64,000 nt of DNA from Acanthaster planci (GCF_001949145.1 NW_019091523.1:249534-313533); one strand, 5' to 3'; counted from the stretch's first letter, positions 1 to 12,634 are shown. Notes: generated by a model not told the origin, from the sequence alone. Program-made: numbers and translations.

Positions 1-1559
1 GGAAAGCAAAATCTTCTTTTTTTCTTCCCCAGAAAACCCAGGTTAAGAAAAAATCATCAAATACAGATAACATTGCGAATGTCACAATATTTTATTTCTT
101 TTCCTCCAAAAAGCAGACAATTCCAATTCTGTTTGGACAATTTAGACAATTTTTTAGACAATAAAATTTTTCTGACAATATAGTATTGTGATGATAAATG
201 TTGTACTAGTCATCACTGATGAGCACTTCATAAATGAATGAGATGTGTGCATTACAGTCATAACATGTTTTGACATTGGTTTTGGACATTCGGTACACAA
301 CAATAAAATCTGTGATGTTTGTTGCATACTTTTCAGCAAATGACTACGGCACATGTACCAGCATGCCGTGCTACATACAGTGTAGATATGGGCCCACTCC
401 ATACATGTACATACCAGCATATGAATTACAGCTTTGATATCACACATCCGATCTTACTGGCATACAGATATGTCTCGAACAGAACGGTCTGTTCTCTTTT
501 TCCCATGCTACATAAATTTGAAGTGGTGGTGCTTGCCATTTTGGAGATTTCCTGAAGGTTTCACTTTTCAGCCATGACCACTTTGGCATGGAACTGCCCA
601 TATGCAATAAACAGTGCGAAATGGTTTTCATGAAGACCCATCGCACCGCCGTATGACATCAGTGTAAGTACAGGTACCCGTACCCGTATGAAATTCCAAA
701 GATTCTCAAAGGATCACAGATTTAGTTTTTATCATCAAATTTTTAAAATTTAAAGAGCCTGACATTTCAATCCTTGCAGGATTTTTCTCAAAATAAAATG
801 TGTGAATTCGTTAATTTACACTAAGTGCACTTCCAACCAGTCCTTTACAGTTGTAACTGACATTGTAAATGTTAAGTGAACAGTCTACATTATGCAAATG
901 CATCATACATGCACACCTGTGACATTTTAGAGCAGTTGACATTTGAGGGAACAGTTCGCACTTTCATCAGTTCTCAGCATGCAAACTAACTCGCGACAGT
1001 TGAGGAGACATCTTGCAAACAGCATTAGATTTCCAGTACGGTTAAGCTATACAGCTTAACCGTACATGTGTCCTGTGTCCCCAGTCTCTCAGTCGGTGAA
1101 ACCATTTCTTAACATCACTGACCAAATTTGGGCACTAGCTGAACAACCTGAACAGCTAAGAGACCCAAGAAAATTGGTGGGAAGAATAAAGTGTTTGATA
1201 CAATTTGCAGCAACATTCCCACCCCTGTAAATTACCAGACTAATTTATACCCGTCTTGAGTTACCAATTTAAAGCCAAACCCCCCTTTACATTCACAATA
1301 CGCGAGGCAATAAATCAGGGCTGAATCACACGCTGCTCACACAAATCAAAAATTACGTGTTGAATACTTGCAAGGCCAACACAGCAAGGTTCCCCCGGCA
1401 GCTACAAGTACCAGTCCTACACCTTACACTACAATACGTCATCAAAGTTCCTCTACATGTAGTTTTCCAGAATTGACTGTGGCACCTTATGTGTTCAGTC
1501 TGGGCTAGGGCACTACAGTGAGAGGGAAAGAAACGGAGAAAGGAGCGTTGTGACATTAC
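1..1559. other. No gene recognised; AT-rich non-coding DNA
   Basis: Both strands carry only short open frames broken by stops, with no recognisable domain. The notable structure is a perfect 13-bp inverted repeat with a 4-base loop (1036-1048 and 1053-1065). If the minus-strand gene suggested at 1.5-2.8 kb is real, this would be its downstream intron or exons, but I cannot see them. Confidence 0.5.
1036..1065. repeat. Perfect 13-bp inverted repeat, 4-nt loop
   Basis: GTACGGTTAAGCT at 1036-1048 is followed after ATAC by its exact reverse complement at 1053-1065. It could form a short hairpin in RNA or cruciform DNA. No transposon features surround it. Confidence 0.8.
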
Positions 1560-1728
1560 CCACGATGATGGAGGTTACGGGCTGTAGAGGTGGTGGGAGC
1601 GGCGGGGGTATGCAGGGCGGCTTCTTGCGTCGACCCCGGCCCATACTCCTCCAGTCGTCCACCGGTTTGTACAGCCTGTCCTTGTCCATCTTACCCATCA
1701 TTGTCAGGGTGAATCATCGCCATGGAAT
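1560..1728 (-). CDS. Candidate exon(s) of an unidentified minus-strand gene
   Basis: I do not recognise the product. Two readings overlap. A 34-bp exon, 1728-1695, has an AG acceptor (CGGGAG) and a strong GG|GTAAGA donor and would encode SMAMIHPDNDG in phase with the candidate exon at 2149-2237. In the next frame an open reading from ATG at 1701 runs to a GTG G|GTAATG donor at 1560. It encodes a basic, proline-rich stretch (DKDRLYKPVDDWRS..., then RGRRKKPP and PPPLPPPL). The two frames would fuse into one sensible peptide if the GGG at 1694-1696 were GG, so a one-base assembly error, a true frameshift, or a short exon with a coincidental ORF behind it are all possible. This is inference from splice signals and composition only. 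Confidence 0.3.
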
Positions 1729-2148
1729 CTCCCGAAAACAACAGCGACCCAGAAAGACCTCATAAAAGGACCAACTGCACCATGTGCATGCCGACTGGTC
1801 GGTACACATGAAGTCTCCACCCACACTATGCACACACACTCACACACACACTGCGTGAACATTCCTACATAGCAGTCCCATCAACTCTTTTAAGCAATAA
1901 ATCGTGCAGGAATTTTTTCCATGTGTCCCTGCGAGCCACTGAGTGGAAAACAGGAGGACTGGGGAGAAAAAAAAATGGGGCCTTGGGATGAAAGAACACC
2001 AACTGGGAAGATTGTCATCCTAATAAACCACGGAGGCCAGAGAGAGTCAGCTGGCCAGAAAACCAGAGCAACATCTCGGGCTAGATGAAAGCAGAGACAG
2101 GGGAGGACGATAAAAATGGCCATTACATATTGAGTGTTATGAGCTTAC

Positions 2149-2237
2149 CCACAGTGACGTGAGCCAAGACCATCAGTTTCTGGTTGAAAGCCTCAATGTA
2201 ATCCATCCCCAGCGTGCGGGCGAGAGCGACACTGCGT
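2149..2237 (-). CDS. Candidate internal exon, unidentified protein
   Basis: An 89-bp minus-strand exon with a TAG (2240-2238) or CAG acceptor six bases further in, and a good G|GTAAGC donor after 2149. It reads RSVALARTLGMDYIEAF then NQKLMVLAHVTV, starting with the last base of a codon and ending after the first base of the next. The alanine/leucine-rich start looks helical. The reading phase fits the candidate exons at 2699-2753 (upstream) and 1695-1728 (downstream). I do not recognise the family. Higher GC than its surroundings and a clean frame argue for coding; the short length and the lack of a recognised homologue argue for caution. Confidence 0.35.
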
Positions 2238-2698
2238 CTACGGATGGCAGCGTGTGTGCGGGGTCCACAGTTGTAAAAGCAATTAAACCAATCTCAGGGG
2301 CACGCATGTACATGTACCACTTCATATCAAGGATGCCACAATTGACAATAAAACCCTGACATACATGTCTGTATATGCGTGTGCCATGGTGGCACACAAT
2401 GAAGGGGGGCGGGGAGACCAAATACAGGTACACCTAGACACAAACAGGCCTCACTGATGTTGCCTTCTATTCAATCACATCATAAAACAAACACAGAGAA
2501 ATCAGAGTCCGAATCTTGTGAACGGAATGTACACATGTGCGCAAGCCCACTAGTGTAGTTGACAATTGCCCGGTTTGCAAACGCGATGAGCACTTGGCCA
2601 CGTCTTGTTGAAGCCTACTGCTGAGCCTGTCCGTTCCGGCTACAGTCAGTCCAACTTTACCAAGAGTACCTTTAGCACCATGGCAATTGACGATTTAC

Positions 2699-2753
2699 CT
2701 CAATGGAATGCTGGGGGGTGACTTCAACAAAATAGCTTGGCCCATAGAGAAAG
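2699..2753 (-). CDS. Candidate short internal exon, unidentified protein
   Basis: A 55-bp minus-strand segment with a long polypyrimidine tract (CT-rich 2763-2800), an AAG acceptor and a GAG|GTAAAT donor. It is open in two frames. The one that fits the phase of the exon at 2149-2237 reads FSMGQAILLKSPPSIPL; the alternative reads FLYGPSYFVEVTPQHSIE and does not join in phase. It could be a chance splice-signal pair. Confidence 0.25.
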
Positions 2754-2762
2754 CTTCGCCAA

Positions 2763-2800
2763 TTGGGTCGGGGGGGGGGAGAGAGAGAGGAGGAGAGAAG
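2763..2800 (+). repeat. GA-rich / poly-G low-complexity tract
   Basis: A run of ten G followed by GAGAGA-type repeats. On the minus strand it is a polypyrimidine tract directly upstream of a candidate acceptor. Confidence 0.8.
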
Positions 2801-3701
2801 AGGACGCATAGCAGGAGAAAAAGATAGAGGCGAGCAGTTGCCTTGCTCGGCGTCTCCAGGGGAATCAGCCGGAAGGGAGAAACTATCCACCTTCTCAGCA
2901 GGGATGAAACGCACGACAGCAGCACTGCTCCAAGGAGTCAGCTAATAAGATAGCGTTGTCTCACTACACTGGGTTTAATACACTGGTAATTAAATCTCGG
3001 ACAATTAATTATGCATTCGAATACTTTCCACACCGCTTTCCCCCCCCTTTTAATTCTATTCCAATGAGTGGAAACAGCATAATTGAATTTTGCAGATTTA
3101 CTTTGCTTCTTTTTTTTTTAAATTCTACCACTCCATCAGACTGGCGAAACCGATAAGGGAATCCATTAGTATGAAATGTATGCGTAAATACGGGTCAAGG
3201 ATTCTGCTTCTTGTCTGTTCAGTTTTCTACACGTACATGTATCCGATTATTAAAATATCATTCACAGCCTTTCTGTATGGGACGAAGGAGGCTTGTAACA
3301 CAGTAATTTCTCTTCATTTACAGAAACGGCAAGTTTCACATGCAGTCCCTGATTGTAGTGTCCACAGGTAACACATTTCAACTTTTCGTTTCTGGGTCTT
3401 TTCTCAAATAGTGCCAAACAATTAAGTGTGAGCTTCAGCCTCATTTTTTTTTTTTTGTTGTTGAATATCTGTTCCACTACATGAAGCACATTGGCAATGT
3501 GAATCATGTGGTGTGAAACTTTTGTCTTGAATTTCTGTCCAAAAGTCAAAACATCTTTTTAGGAAATTTGGAACAAATCTGGGCAGAAGGTTGCCTAGTG
3601 TGGCAAACTTTTCTTTGTCAATAAATTCTCAAGGTAATCGGTGATTTTTATGTTTTGAATCCCCAAGATCATTACTGAACAGTAGTACTAACATATACAT
3701 G

Positions 3702-3923
3702 TACATTTATTCACTTATTCACGAGTGGTTAAGATGTCTGCACTAGTAAGCAGGAGGTCGTGGGTTCGAGTCCCACCCGAGTACGCTTGTGGTTTTTTCA
3801 CAAGCCTTTGGGGGCATACACTGAGTATACAGTGTTAAAATACGCGTCGGGCAGGGCAAAAATCCAAAATTAATTTACATCTCCCCGGTGCGAGTCCATC
3901 TTTGAAATACATTTATTCACTTA
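3702..3923 (+). mobile_element. tRNA-derived SINE with perfect 16-bp target-site duplication
   Basis: The element body, 3718-3907 (190 bp), is flanked by an identical 16-bp direct repeat TACATTTATTCACTTA at 3702-3717 and 3908-3923. The head resembles a class-II (Leu/Ser-like) tRNA: GAGTGGTTAAG is A-box-like and GGTTCGAGTCC at 3763-3773 is a perfect B box inside a T-arm (GTGGG / CCCAC). A non-tRNA body follows. Exact duplications show retroposition and suggest a fairly young copy. It is not a functional tRNA gene because no closed acceptor stem is present. Confidence 0.85.
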
Positions 3924-6900
3924 CCTATCCCCAGTTTTGTCAAAAAATTACATGCTTTTCATAATGAGTTTTTCCCAAACATAAGAGATGCGGCAATTAA
4001 AATTTTGCTCCAAATTTTTAACAGGTCACTAAACACCGGTCGTTAATCAACAGGGATATCTGAAACTTGCAAGTCAGAATTTCATTTTCAATGCAGTCTG
4101 AGTTTCAATAATTGTACAAGTACATGTGCACGTGTACAACACAAAATGCAAGGGGAAAAAAAATTATACATGTAGTGTGCCATGCTAAGGGGGTACCGGT
4201 ATCATTTAGAGTTAAAATATCACAGTGACAAATTACATGTACGTACCGTATGAATCAAGTTCTTCAGTCCAAAAAGTTATAAGACAAATCAACCTTCAGA
4301 TCAGTTTCAACTACATACACTGTACATGTATCAATTTTTCAGATTAGTATGACAGCCATTTGAAACAGTAAATAATTTTACAAGAGTCTGAATCCATCGA
4401 GAATTAGACAGTACCCTCCCCCCAAGTTTTGGTCCCTATTGTTCAGTGGTGCTTGGCCTAAGCAAAATCCTGCATAAATTTACCGTTCCCTTGCCCAGTT
4501 TTCTAAACACCAAATTTGGACATTCCAGAAATCAGACCTGGAGTGCCATTGAAGGAAAGACACATTCAGCACACTGAAATATACCTCATGAAAAAATGGA
4601 CCCTCTTATGAAAAAAACAAAACACACACACACACACAAAAAAAACACTCTCAGTCTGAAAGAGAAATATGTAGAAATATCCCGGGCTGCTGGAATGGCG
4701 TGACTCCGCCATATGGCGAGCTGAGCACAGCACGGTTCAATGGCAGGAGAAATAGCTGGTTGGCTGCGGCTGATCTAATCAGACCCAGAACTTTCCAGCG
4801 GACAACGTTTAAAGGGAAACTTGCACACAACTCGTTTGTCGCAAAGCAAAAAAGAAAATAATTATTTAATGACTAATGCTTGTGCTCTCATGACTGTGAC
4901 CTCACTGAGCAGAGGCTAAAATCGGCTGAGAAGCAGGCACGAGTGACATCAACATGTACAATAGTATGGCCAGTGATTAATCTCCCCTTGAATTTGGTGA
5001 TGAAAACTGATACCTTTAACTACGAGTTATCACAGATGCGAGAAATTTTTGGCAGAGTTTAGGTGCCACTGGGGCAGAGTTCTTTTACAACGTAAACAGA
5101 CTCTTTTGGGGGATCTTTCCTTTTCATACTTTCTACAAATGAGAGCGAAGGAAGGAGAAATTTGACCTGAAATGCACAATAAGGTGATACTCATGTAAGA
5201 CCTAAACAGAAAAAAAATGTAAAACATGACCCACTACTGAACCATCCAGTGAGAAAAGAGTAGATCGCTAATTGCTGTCTGTTTATGAGGAAAGAACGGC
5301 AAGACGTGCCATTCAAATTAGTCCTACTGTGTATCTCTTAGTGTGAGTTGGAATGTTTAACCTCAATGGGTGTAGCAGCCTTGCTGGGTAAGAACTCATC
5401 ACTGACAGCTGCAGGGAGGAAAAGAATCCTTCCATACTCTACCACTTCCAAATGTCATCTCCAGGTTCCGTCCAACCGTCATTGTTTTCCAAAGTCGTCA
5501 ACGAGCGAGACGGCTGTCAGTTATTCCGAACTGAACAGCGTGCACTAGACAGACGGGCTCTTGGCACGGTTGGCGCAAGCGACAGCCGACACGTGCCGAC
5601 AACTACTGGACAGGTCAAAATGAGCCAGGAAGCACTGCTCGTTTAGGAAATTTCCCAGAGATGAGCGGGACAGAGGAAGAGGGCAATCCATCACTAGTAA
5701 CAATGACAAGTCCCCGCATCTTAGATCCTTGGAGGAGGCACATTAAGCGGGGTCTATTCACGACGCACAGGAGAACTACACAGCTCAGATAACCAGCCCA
5801 GAAAGCTGATCAGTGGTGCTCGGAACAACGCAAACATGTGCGCACAAGCACTGTGGCTTTCATCTTCACTTCAAAGGTAGGTGAGCAGGCATCGTCGACA
5901 ACTATTAATACAGTACAAGTATCTTTTCATGACTAAGATATCAAGATGCGTATCCAGTGCATGCATGGAAGTTCAACAGTTGCAATGTTGCAGTACAATG
6001 TGGAATCGTACATGTTTAGAACATGTACATGTTTGCAAGCTCTGGCAAGAAGTTTTTTAAGAAATAACATTCTGATAACCACGTACATGCACATTTGTAC
6101 TACCGGTATGTGAGCCTACTAGAATACGCACAGGTTCAGCGCAAATACATGTACATGTACATTCAATTCTAACATTCATCAGTGCTTTTCCAATGTTCAT
6201 CATGATAATCAGGAACGGTTACAAGTTCAAAAAGAAAGGTGATAATTTTTCTGACGGGCTAAAAAAACTTGTCTAATTCCCTCTGGAGGACTTTTTTTCT
6301 CAATTTGTATGGTACTCGTACATGTACCGGTATCTCGCATGGAAAGTATTGGTGAACCATCAGCCTGTTGCAATGGATGGGTTGAGCTCAACTTACTGTA
6401 TGCACTTTTTCCAAGTTCTGCCGACAGCCCTTGTTTGGAAAAACAAACTTAGGCCAACTGCTAAAAATAGAAAACCGATGTAAATAACGGCATATGCATA
6501 ATATACATTTCAACATAAAATACCTGCGCACACAAAGGTTATCATGAGCATGACCTGAGCACATAAATCTTTCAGTCCACAGAAAATCAATTCTGAAAAG
6601 ATGTAAATTTATACACCTCCTGTATGAAAGTTCCCTACAACCATTTTTCTTACACCAAATCCAATCGCAAGCCACATTTTCGGGGAATAATGTACATGTA
6701 CACTCCCGGGAAAGCACACAGTTTGCTCTCAACATGGAGGTAGGGAGAAGGGACAATCTATGGTAATGTGACACCCTGGACAAAAACATGACAGACCAAG
6801 CCCCTCCCCTCCAAAAAAAAAAAAAAAAAAAAAAAAACAACTGGCCCCGGCCTAATCGAGTTTAGAATCCAGTCTAGCCTGGAACCTTATCCATCCCCCC

Positions 6901-7761
6901 TTGCACTTTACACCAGTGAGCGGGAGGGAATTATGCTGCTTTGCAACTGAATGCCGGACCAAAATGGGAGGCAAATTAAATTTGCCCCGCCAACATGTGT
7001 ATCCCCATGTGGCTGAGGGGCCGCGCAGTACCCCAGCAGTGTGGGAAAGTGTGCTGGAATCTAGCGAGCCAAGAAAGAAAAAAAAAGCCATGCTGTTACT
7101 GATTATAGACATGTAAGCTCCCAGCCAACATCTGGTTACCAAGCAGTATGCGGGGCTGCAGTAATACTCAAGCGACCATACTGAACCAAAACAGTCTGAA
7201 AACTGAAGATTAAAGCCAGTACGTGATGTAAGCTTTCAAGCATTTCTAGTACTGTTCCAGCGTGAATACACATGAAACTCTTAACCATATGAAAGAGGGA
7301 TCAGTAACTCTATGGTGTATCAAATGGCACAGGTGTACAGTGCAGGTAAAACCTACCTGTAAATATCCATATACTTCAGTACACAACTGCCAATAAAAGG
7401 CAACTTCAGTAACATTTGAATGCAGTCAGGAATTCAACCTTGCAAGAACTCTTGAAGGGCACTCCAGCCGAGCACAATTGTACATTAACTTGCGCACAGC
7501 TCACTTAACTCCCATGCTAAGTGCATACATGTATATTACATTAAGATAAACTTGGTGAATTTGATATTCTGTGGTTTTAAAATAGTATTCTCGAAATTCA
7601 TTTCACAGACCGTGTACATGTAACCATACACTACAAAGAAAAAAATGCTTCAATGACCTACACGTAGTCCTTCCTAACACACGTGACTAGAAGCTGCTCT
7701 TTTTTAAGCCAAAACACCAAAATGAAATGTATCTGTTGCATACATGTACATGTACGCGTAC
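3924..7761. other. No gene recognised
   Basis: AT-rich DNA with scattered TGTACA words, a (CA)n tract near 4621-4638 and a 20+ base poly-A at about 6815-6837. The poly-A makes a phenylalanine-rich 150-residue frame on the minus strand that I regard as spurious. A GC-richer block around 4685-4810 contains no readable exon. Confidence 0.5.
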
Positions 7762-7803
7762 CTAAACTTCTTTTCTTATAGGCTTTGAAAATTCCCAAAC
7801 TGG
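7762..7803 (-). CDS. Candidate micro-exon, unidentified protein
   Basis: A 42-bp minus-strand segment between a GGTGTTTTTAG acceptor and a TTAG|GTACGC donor, reading SLGIFKAYKKRSL with one base left over at the end. Its phase matches the candidate exons at 9976-10020 and 2699-2753. It is so short that chance is a serious alternative. Confidence 0.2.
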   Translation of the reverse strand, partial: PVWEFSKPIRKEV

Positions 7804-9486
7804 CTAAAAACACCAGTATCCAAGTGAAAAAAGCCAACATTTTTCCACCATGAACTGTGTCAGCGTATTTTACTGCTCGTGACCAATTACCCAACAGCCA
7901 TATTCAAGCTTGTGCCTGCATTTATGTTTATGTGACCAATTCAAATACCTGTACCAACTGCCAAGTAATAAAATCCACCTGCACATATTCCACGTTTACA
8001 GACATGTACTATGACAAGATTGAAGGCTTTTGATTTGGGGAGGAATTTCTCCGAATCCAAAGTGTTCAAACAAGGCATGGGGCCAGGCAAAATCTCTTTT
8101 GAGTTGCAAACCTTCCCCCCTTGGTATTCACCTCTCATTGCTGGGCTTCCCGGCTCAATGCTGACATTTGATACATCCCCTTCCCCCCTCTTCCATTCCT
8201 GTCCAAATATTTGACGGACGTGCCCCTCAAGTGTACAAGTCTTGCTGTGGTTTATGGCCGGCATGTGCAGCACTCACAGTACAGCGTAAGTTCTTGTGCA
8301 TTACAAGTACCTGGTACATGTAGGTATCTCCCACACACACTGAAGATGGCAAAACATGTACATGTATTTACATGTACATGCAGTTGCTAAGGAATGAAAA
8401 CAGAAGAGGGCGCTATTTACTTTCCAAGACACAGCACTGGCAGCAGTGTTGCAAAGAGCTGAATGAAACTGCGTGTATTTGCAGAAACAGAAAGCACACC
8501 CATGTACAACGTGTACACTGTACATGTTCACTGAAACAGAAAGGCATCAAATATGTGGCTCCCTCTGACGGAAGCCTTAATTGTGTGAAAACAGGGGTTC
8601 CAATTAACAGTGGTCTACTGGCCCAGGGCCACCGAAAAATTCATCAGGTCACTGCATTCTCCCAAAACAATGGCCCGGTGCGACAGTGGTCATTTGAGGA
8701 ATATTGCCATATTTTCACATTTTACAACCCATATTGCTAATCACCGGCGCAGCACTTTCGAGTTCACGGTATTGTTCCACAGTCCTCACGGCCATGATTG
8801 CCCGCAATAATGCACCGGGTTTGTGTGCCACATACACACGTAAGCGCGTGACGCAACATTCTGTTCACTGCATGGTCGTGCATACAGCTCATACATGTGC
8901 AAACAACCGGAGTACTGATATGTTGGCTGGTATTGTTTTCAAACAATGCCAGTTCAACGCTATCTCCCACAGACGCCAGTGAAAGCTTTACAGGTCATGT
9001 CGAGTCCGTATTGGACGGATTGTCAAGTACGAGCAATATATAACCTCAAATTAAACAGATCAAGTTCTGGGGATTAACTCGTAAAAATCTTCTGGCGACA
9101 TCAATTTTTTCGATGCGCAGCTGTAGAGTTGTGTGTGTGTACGGTACTTGTACAATGCTATTTTGACTGGTATGCATGGACTGGTTGCCGTGTTACCATC
9201 ACACCTTCTTTGGCAATGGCACGGTGCAGCGGGAACCAGTGAAGCCTTGCTCCTATGCATCGAGCAATACTGCATGCATGTTTTCACAACCATGATAGCA
9301 AATTAAGAAGGGAACTTGTGAAAATAACGGAACTTTCTTTCCAGATGTTGTGTTTGTAAGCAGACAAACAAATAGAAGCTTTGGATGTGAAAAACTTGTT
9401 GCGAGGTGTTGTATGGAGATGGGACAGACAGTATTTTGTTTTCCTGTTTTAAAAAATCTTTAAACGTGTTTCTTTAACTAACCGAT

Positions 9487-9554
9487 ATAAATTTTTCTGG
9501 TCGTGCCAAAAATTTAGGATCAGTCGCGTAACCACAAGCAGAACTAGTTTTTTG
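9487..9554 (+). repeat. Dispersed repeat, copy 1 (partner at 28371-28435)
   Basis: About 65 bp are alignable with 28371-28435 in the same orientation: A/T-rich start, a GTGCC/GCACC core, AAATTTAGG/AAATTTAAGG, then AACCACAAGC/AACCGGAAGC and a T-run. This is an old dispersed element of unknown class. Confidence 0.6.
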
Positions 9555-9975
9555 GCTTAAAAAAGTGTATTCAAATCCAGCCAGGATGGCCAATCGGCTG
9601 TTTCAATAATGAAGTTTGACCGATGCAAATGGGCATGCGTGGTGGGCCTGATCAATTTCATTACATGCACTCAACCGTTGCCCCCAAATTTTCAAGAGGA
9701 CCAGTGCAGTGCACTTCCCACTGACCCTGTGGGCCATCAAGAGTTTGAAGTTAATCTCAACCCCAGTGAAAATGAAAACAAACATGCATGGGATGAGAGC
9801 CCACAATGTGAGCTTCTGTTCAGTATGTGGTAAAACATTATACCGTAGTTCTTTCTGCTGCAGAAATAGGGTTTTTTTAATATTAATGAGTTCCATGGAG
9901 TTCAACTTAACACAAATGAGAAAATAAACTTTAGAAAAGTTGAGTCACATACAGACTTGGGCTTAGAAGACTCAC

Positions 9976-10020
9976 CTTGAATCTGCCAAGGTTCCTTTTT
10001 AACATTTCCGTTCACACAAT
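9976..10020 (-). CDS. Candidate micro-exon, unidentified protein
   Basis: A 45-bp minus-strand segment with a good acceptor (GGATCGTTTCAG) and a near-perfect donor (CAAG|GTGAGT). It reads CVNGNVKKEPWQIQ with two bases in front and one behind, so it is in phase with the candidates at 12042-12082 and 7762-7803. This is the best-formed splice pair in the left third of the window. Family not recognised. Confidence 0.3.
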
Positions 10021-12041
10021 CTGAAACGATCCAGTATTCGACCCCCCCGAAAAAAAAGCTGGGGCACTTTTGCGTTTGTAAGAAACAGAAAGCGTGAAAT
10101 TACACATAACAATGGAACATCAAACATTTCCCCACCCCTTTCGGTATCTCTCCGACCAAAACAGGTTAGACAAAAGTAATGTCTAAAGGAAATGCATGCA
10201 GAGGCATACGGGTAAACGCCCCCAAAAGAGAAACAGTTTCAGTGTCCCAACTGTTTTACATTTGTGTAAACTGCAATTAAACTGGGTGTGTTCTGAGGTG
10301 ATGTTGGTTTACATGTAATTCCAACCAAAAGCTGATAACAACCCAGCAAAATTGACCATGCTCATACGTTCGACACACCCCCCATCTTTGTTTTTATCTA
10401 ATTTTATGTACATGTACTGCACAGGTTTGCAGGAGTGGGGATGGCACAGCTCAGCCGCTGCACATACTGCAGGCAGCTTCCCTGGGCCTCGATATCCTTC
10501 CAACATTTCAGTACAGTTTCAGTACAAACTATACCAGTACACGTTCCTCGGTTTCTACACAGGACTGAGGAAGCCCTCCCTCCCTCCCCCCCACCAAACA
10601 CACTATCCCCAGAGAGTTAGGGTCGGAGTTCGGTTGCATTTGACGACTGGCCTACCTATTACACAAATTACACATTGCTGTGATAATGAACCACTGGTGA
10701 AACATTTCAACAACCAGTAGCCTAGCTACAAGAACTCTGGGGGGCAATTTTCATTTGGCAGAATTGGATGAAAAGAAAGATCCTGCCACCACTGGACTTT
10801 GCTCTGTCGCATTCATGCCTACCCTAGCTATCTGTGTATCAGGCATGCATCAGACACACAAGCCCGCAGCCAAAAGCCCCAAAGCAATTAGTGCAAGGCA
10901 AACAGTGATAAAGTTCATTGGCATTTGGTTTGGATGGTGGGAACTGACATCTGTCCCCAACATTTTGTAGGCCCATGAACAGTAGCTTCCAAACAGTAAT
11001 TAGGGCTGGAGAAAAATTAACAGACAATCCGAGCACTGTAAACCACAGAAGCCTTTATCTATAATGGAAAGCAAAGCGGCAGCTTGGAAGACATAATTCA
11101 TCCTCGCTTTATAGTTTCTCTGCAAAACAGCAAACACTCTATCCCCTCCCCATTCAGGGAGGGGGGCTTCCCAAGTGTAAGGTGATATTTTGCTGTGATC
11201 ACTGAACATGTACCTTGTATGCTGTGCACGCATCTATGTACATTTAGTCAATGTTACGCTCGTGGAGTTTTACCATAGCCTGAAGAGAAAATACACCCAC
11301 TTGCAAAGCTGTTATAAATCAAACAGTTCATTGGAATACACTCAAAAAGTGCCCAACTGTGTACTGTACAATGTAACCTTTGATCGTGCTTTGGTTCAAT
11401 AGCTGTAAGCAAACTTCCATTCATTAACACACACCAATGATTTAGGTTGCACCATTCACCAGGACTGATACAGCACCAAAGAAGCAAATCCATCCTATCA
11501 AAAAGAATGCACCTTAAAAGTGAACCTTATCACACATTGTATGTTTACACGGGACGGCTTTTTTCATAATCCAGCTAAAGTTAAGGAGTCTTTAGGAGGT
11601 TTGCTTTGGTAAGCTCAAACGCTAACTGGCTGCAATGTTATGCGCTTTGTACAAAGTGGTTCAGTGAAAAGTGTCCACTGTGCAATGACGATCTCTAGCC
11701 TTATATCTCTGGCCAGTGACATGTACAACATGATCATGTTGGGTTATGCTGTTATCAAGAGAAACAATTATACAGATCATCCAAAACTTGTTGTTTCAGC
11801 TTAAGAAAGCTCATTCTTAGCACAGACTTTGTATTGTACTTATGAACCCGGTTTTGATGAATGCAGTTCAAAAATCACTTTATGCTGGTACGTACATGTA
11901 AATGTACAAAGTAACAAAGTACAGCACATTTTCTTTCAAGAGTTTAAATGTTCACACATGTACATAAATTTTGTGGAATGAATGTACAGTTCATTCAAAA
12001 CCTTTAATAGTTTATTTCAGTGAATTCTTAAGTAGGCTTAC
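10021..12041. other. No gene recognised
   Basis: Low-complexity and AT-rich DNA with C-runs (10041-10048, 10563-10592) and TGTACA words. Open frames are short and lack splice support. Confidence 0.5.
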
Positions 12042-12082
12042 CAACATGAAGTACTCGAAAAGTTCGTTTTGGCAATTCAACA
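12042..12082 (-). CDS. Candidate micro-exon, unidentified protein
   Basis: A 41-bp minus-strand segment between a TGCATTTCAG acceptor and a TTG|GTAAGC donor. It reads VELPKRTFRVLHV in the phase that joins the candidate at 9976-10020. A second frame is also open. Weak evidence taken alone. Confidence 0.2.
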
Positions 12083-12354
12083 CTGAAATGCATACAACAT
12101 TTCAATCATCGGGAATCATCATTCAACTAAATAAGCACACGAAAATACATTCTGTATGAGCAAAACAAATACTGGTAACAACAATATGCAGAAACCCACA
12201 TTTATGAGCACACTTTAAATATTTATAGGTAATATTCGCATTTATCAACCTGACTTGGGTTCAAGAGGTTAGCCACTATATCATTTTGCATGTTTAGCAG
12301 ACAAGACCATTTAAAATGACGCATTTTCTGTGTGCCACACCTTTCCACGGACCG

Positions 12355-12634
12355 CATTAATCAATTAAAAACCTCTGAACACTGCACATCGAATTTGCCA
12401 ATTTTGTTCCCCCCCCCTCCGATTCGTTTTCCCATCCACATTGGGTCCATGTTCTGAATCCTCTGAGCAGTCCTGACCTGATGAACACGGATTAATCACA
12501 TGTTGATGAAGAGTACAATTTCCATGACACAGCGCTGAACAAAATTTGTTAATTCGGCCTTCCTTTCTGTCAAATACGGTTCAGTTTCAAGCGCAGGTCT
12601 TGCAGGGCACAGCCAGCACAGCCTTGATTAATCA
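12355..12634. promoter_or_regulatory. Cluster of ATTAATC homeodomain-type sites
   Basis: CATTAATC at 12355-12362 (followed by AATTAA), GATTAATC at 12490-12497 and the palindrome TGATTAATCA at 12625-12634 lie within 280 bp. TAATC/GATTA cores are bound by K50 paired-class (Otx, Goosecoid) and some PBC/HNF1-like homeodomains. Function is inference; no neighbouring gene is assigned. Confidence 0.3.

Noticed and set aside
3726-3785. Possible tRNA gene
   Set aside because: Only the T-arm is intact and the unit continues into a SINE body with target duplications; it is a SINE head.
6388-6840. 150-residue minus-strand open frame
   Set aside because: Starts in a poly-A (poly-Phe) tract and is Cys/Arg/Phe-rich without domain features. 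A GTAAGT donor at its end (6396) makes a short exon possible (6397-6457), but its phase does not fit neighbouring candidates.
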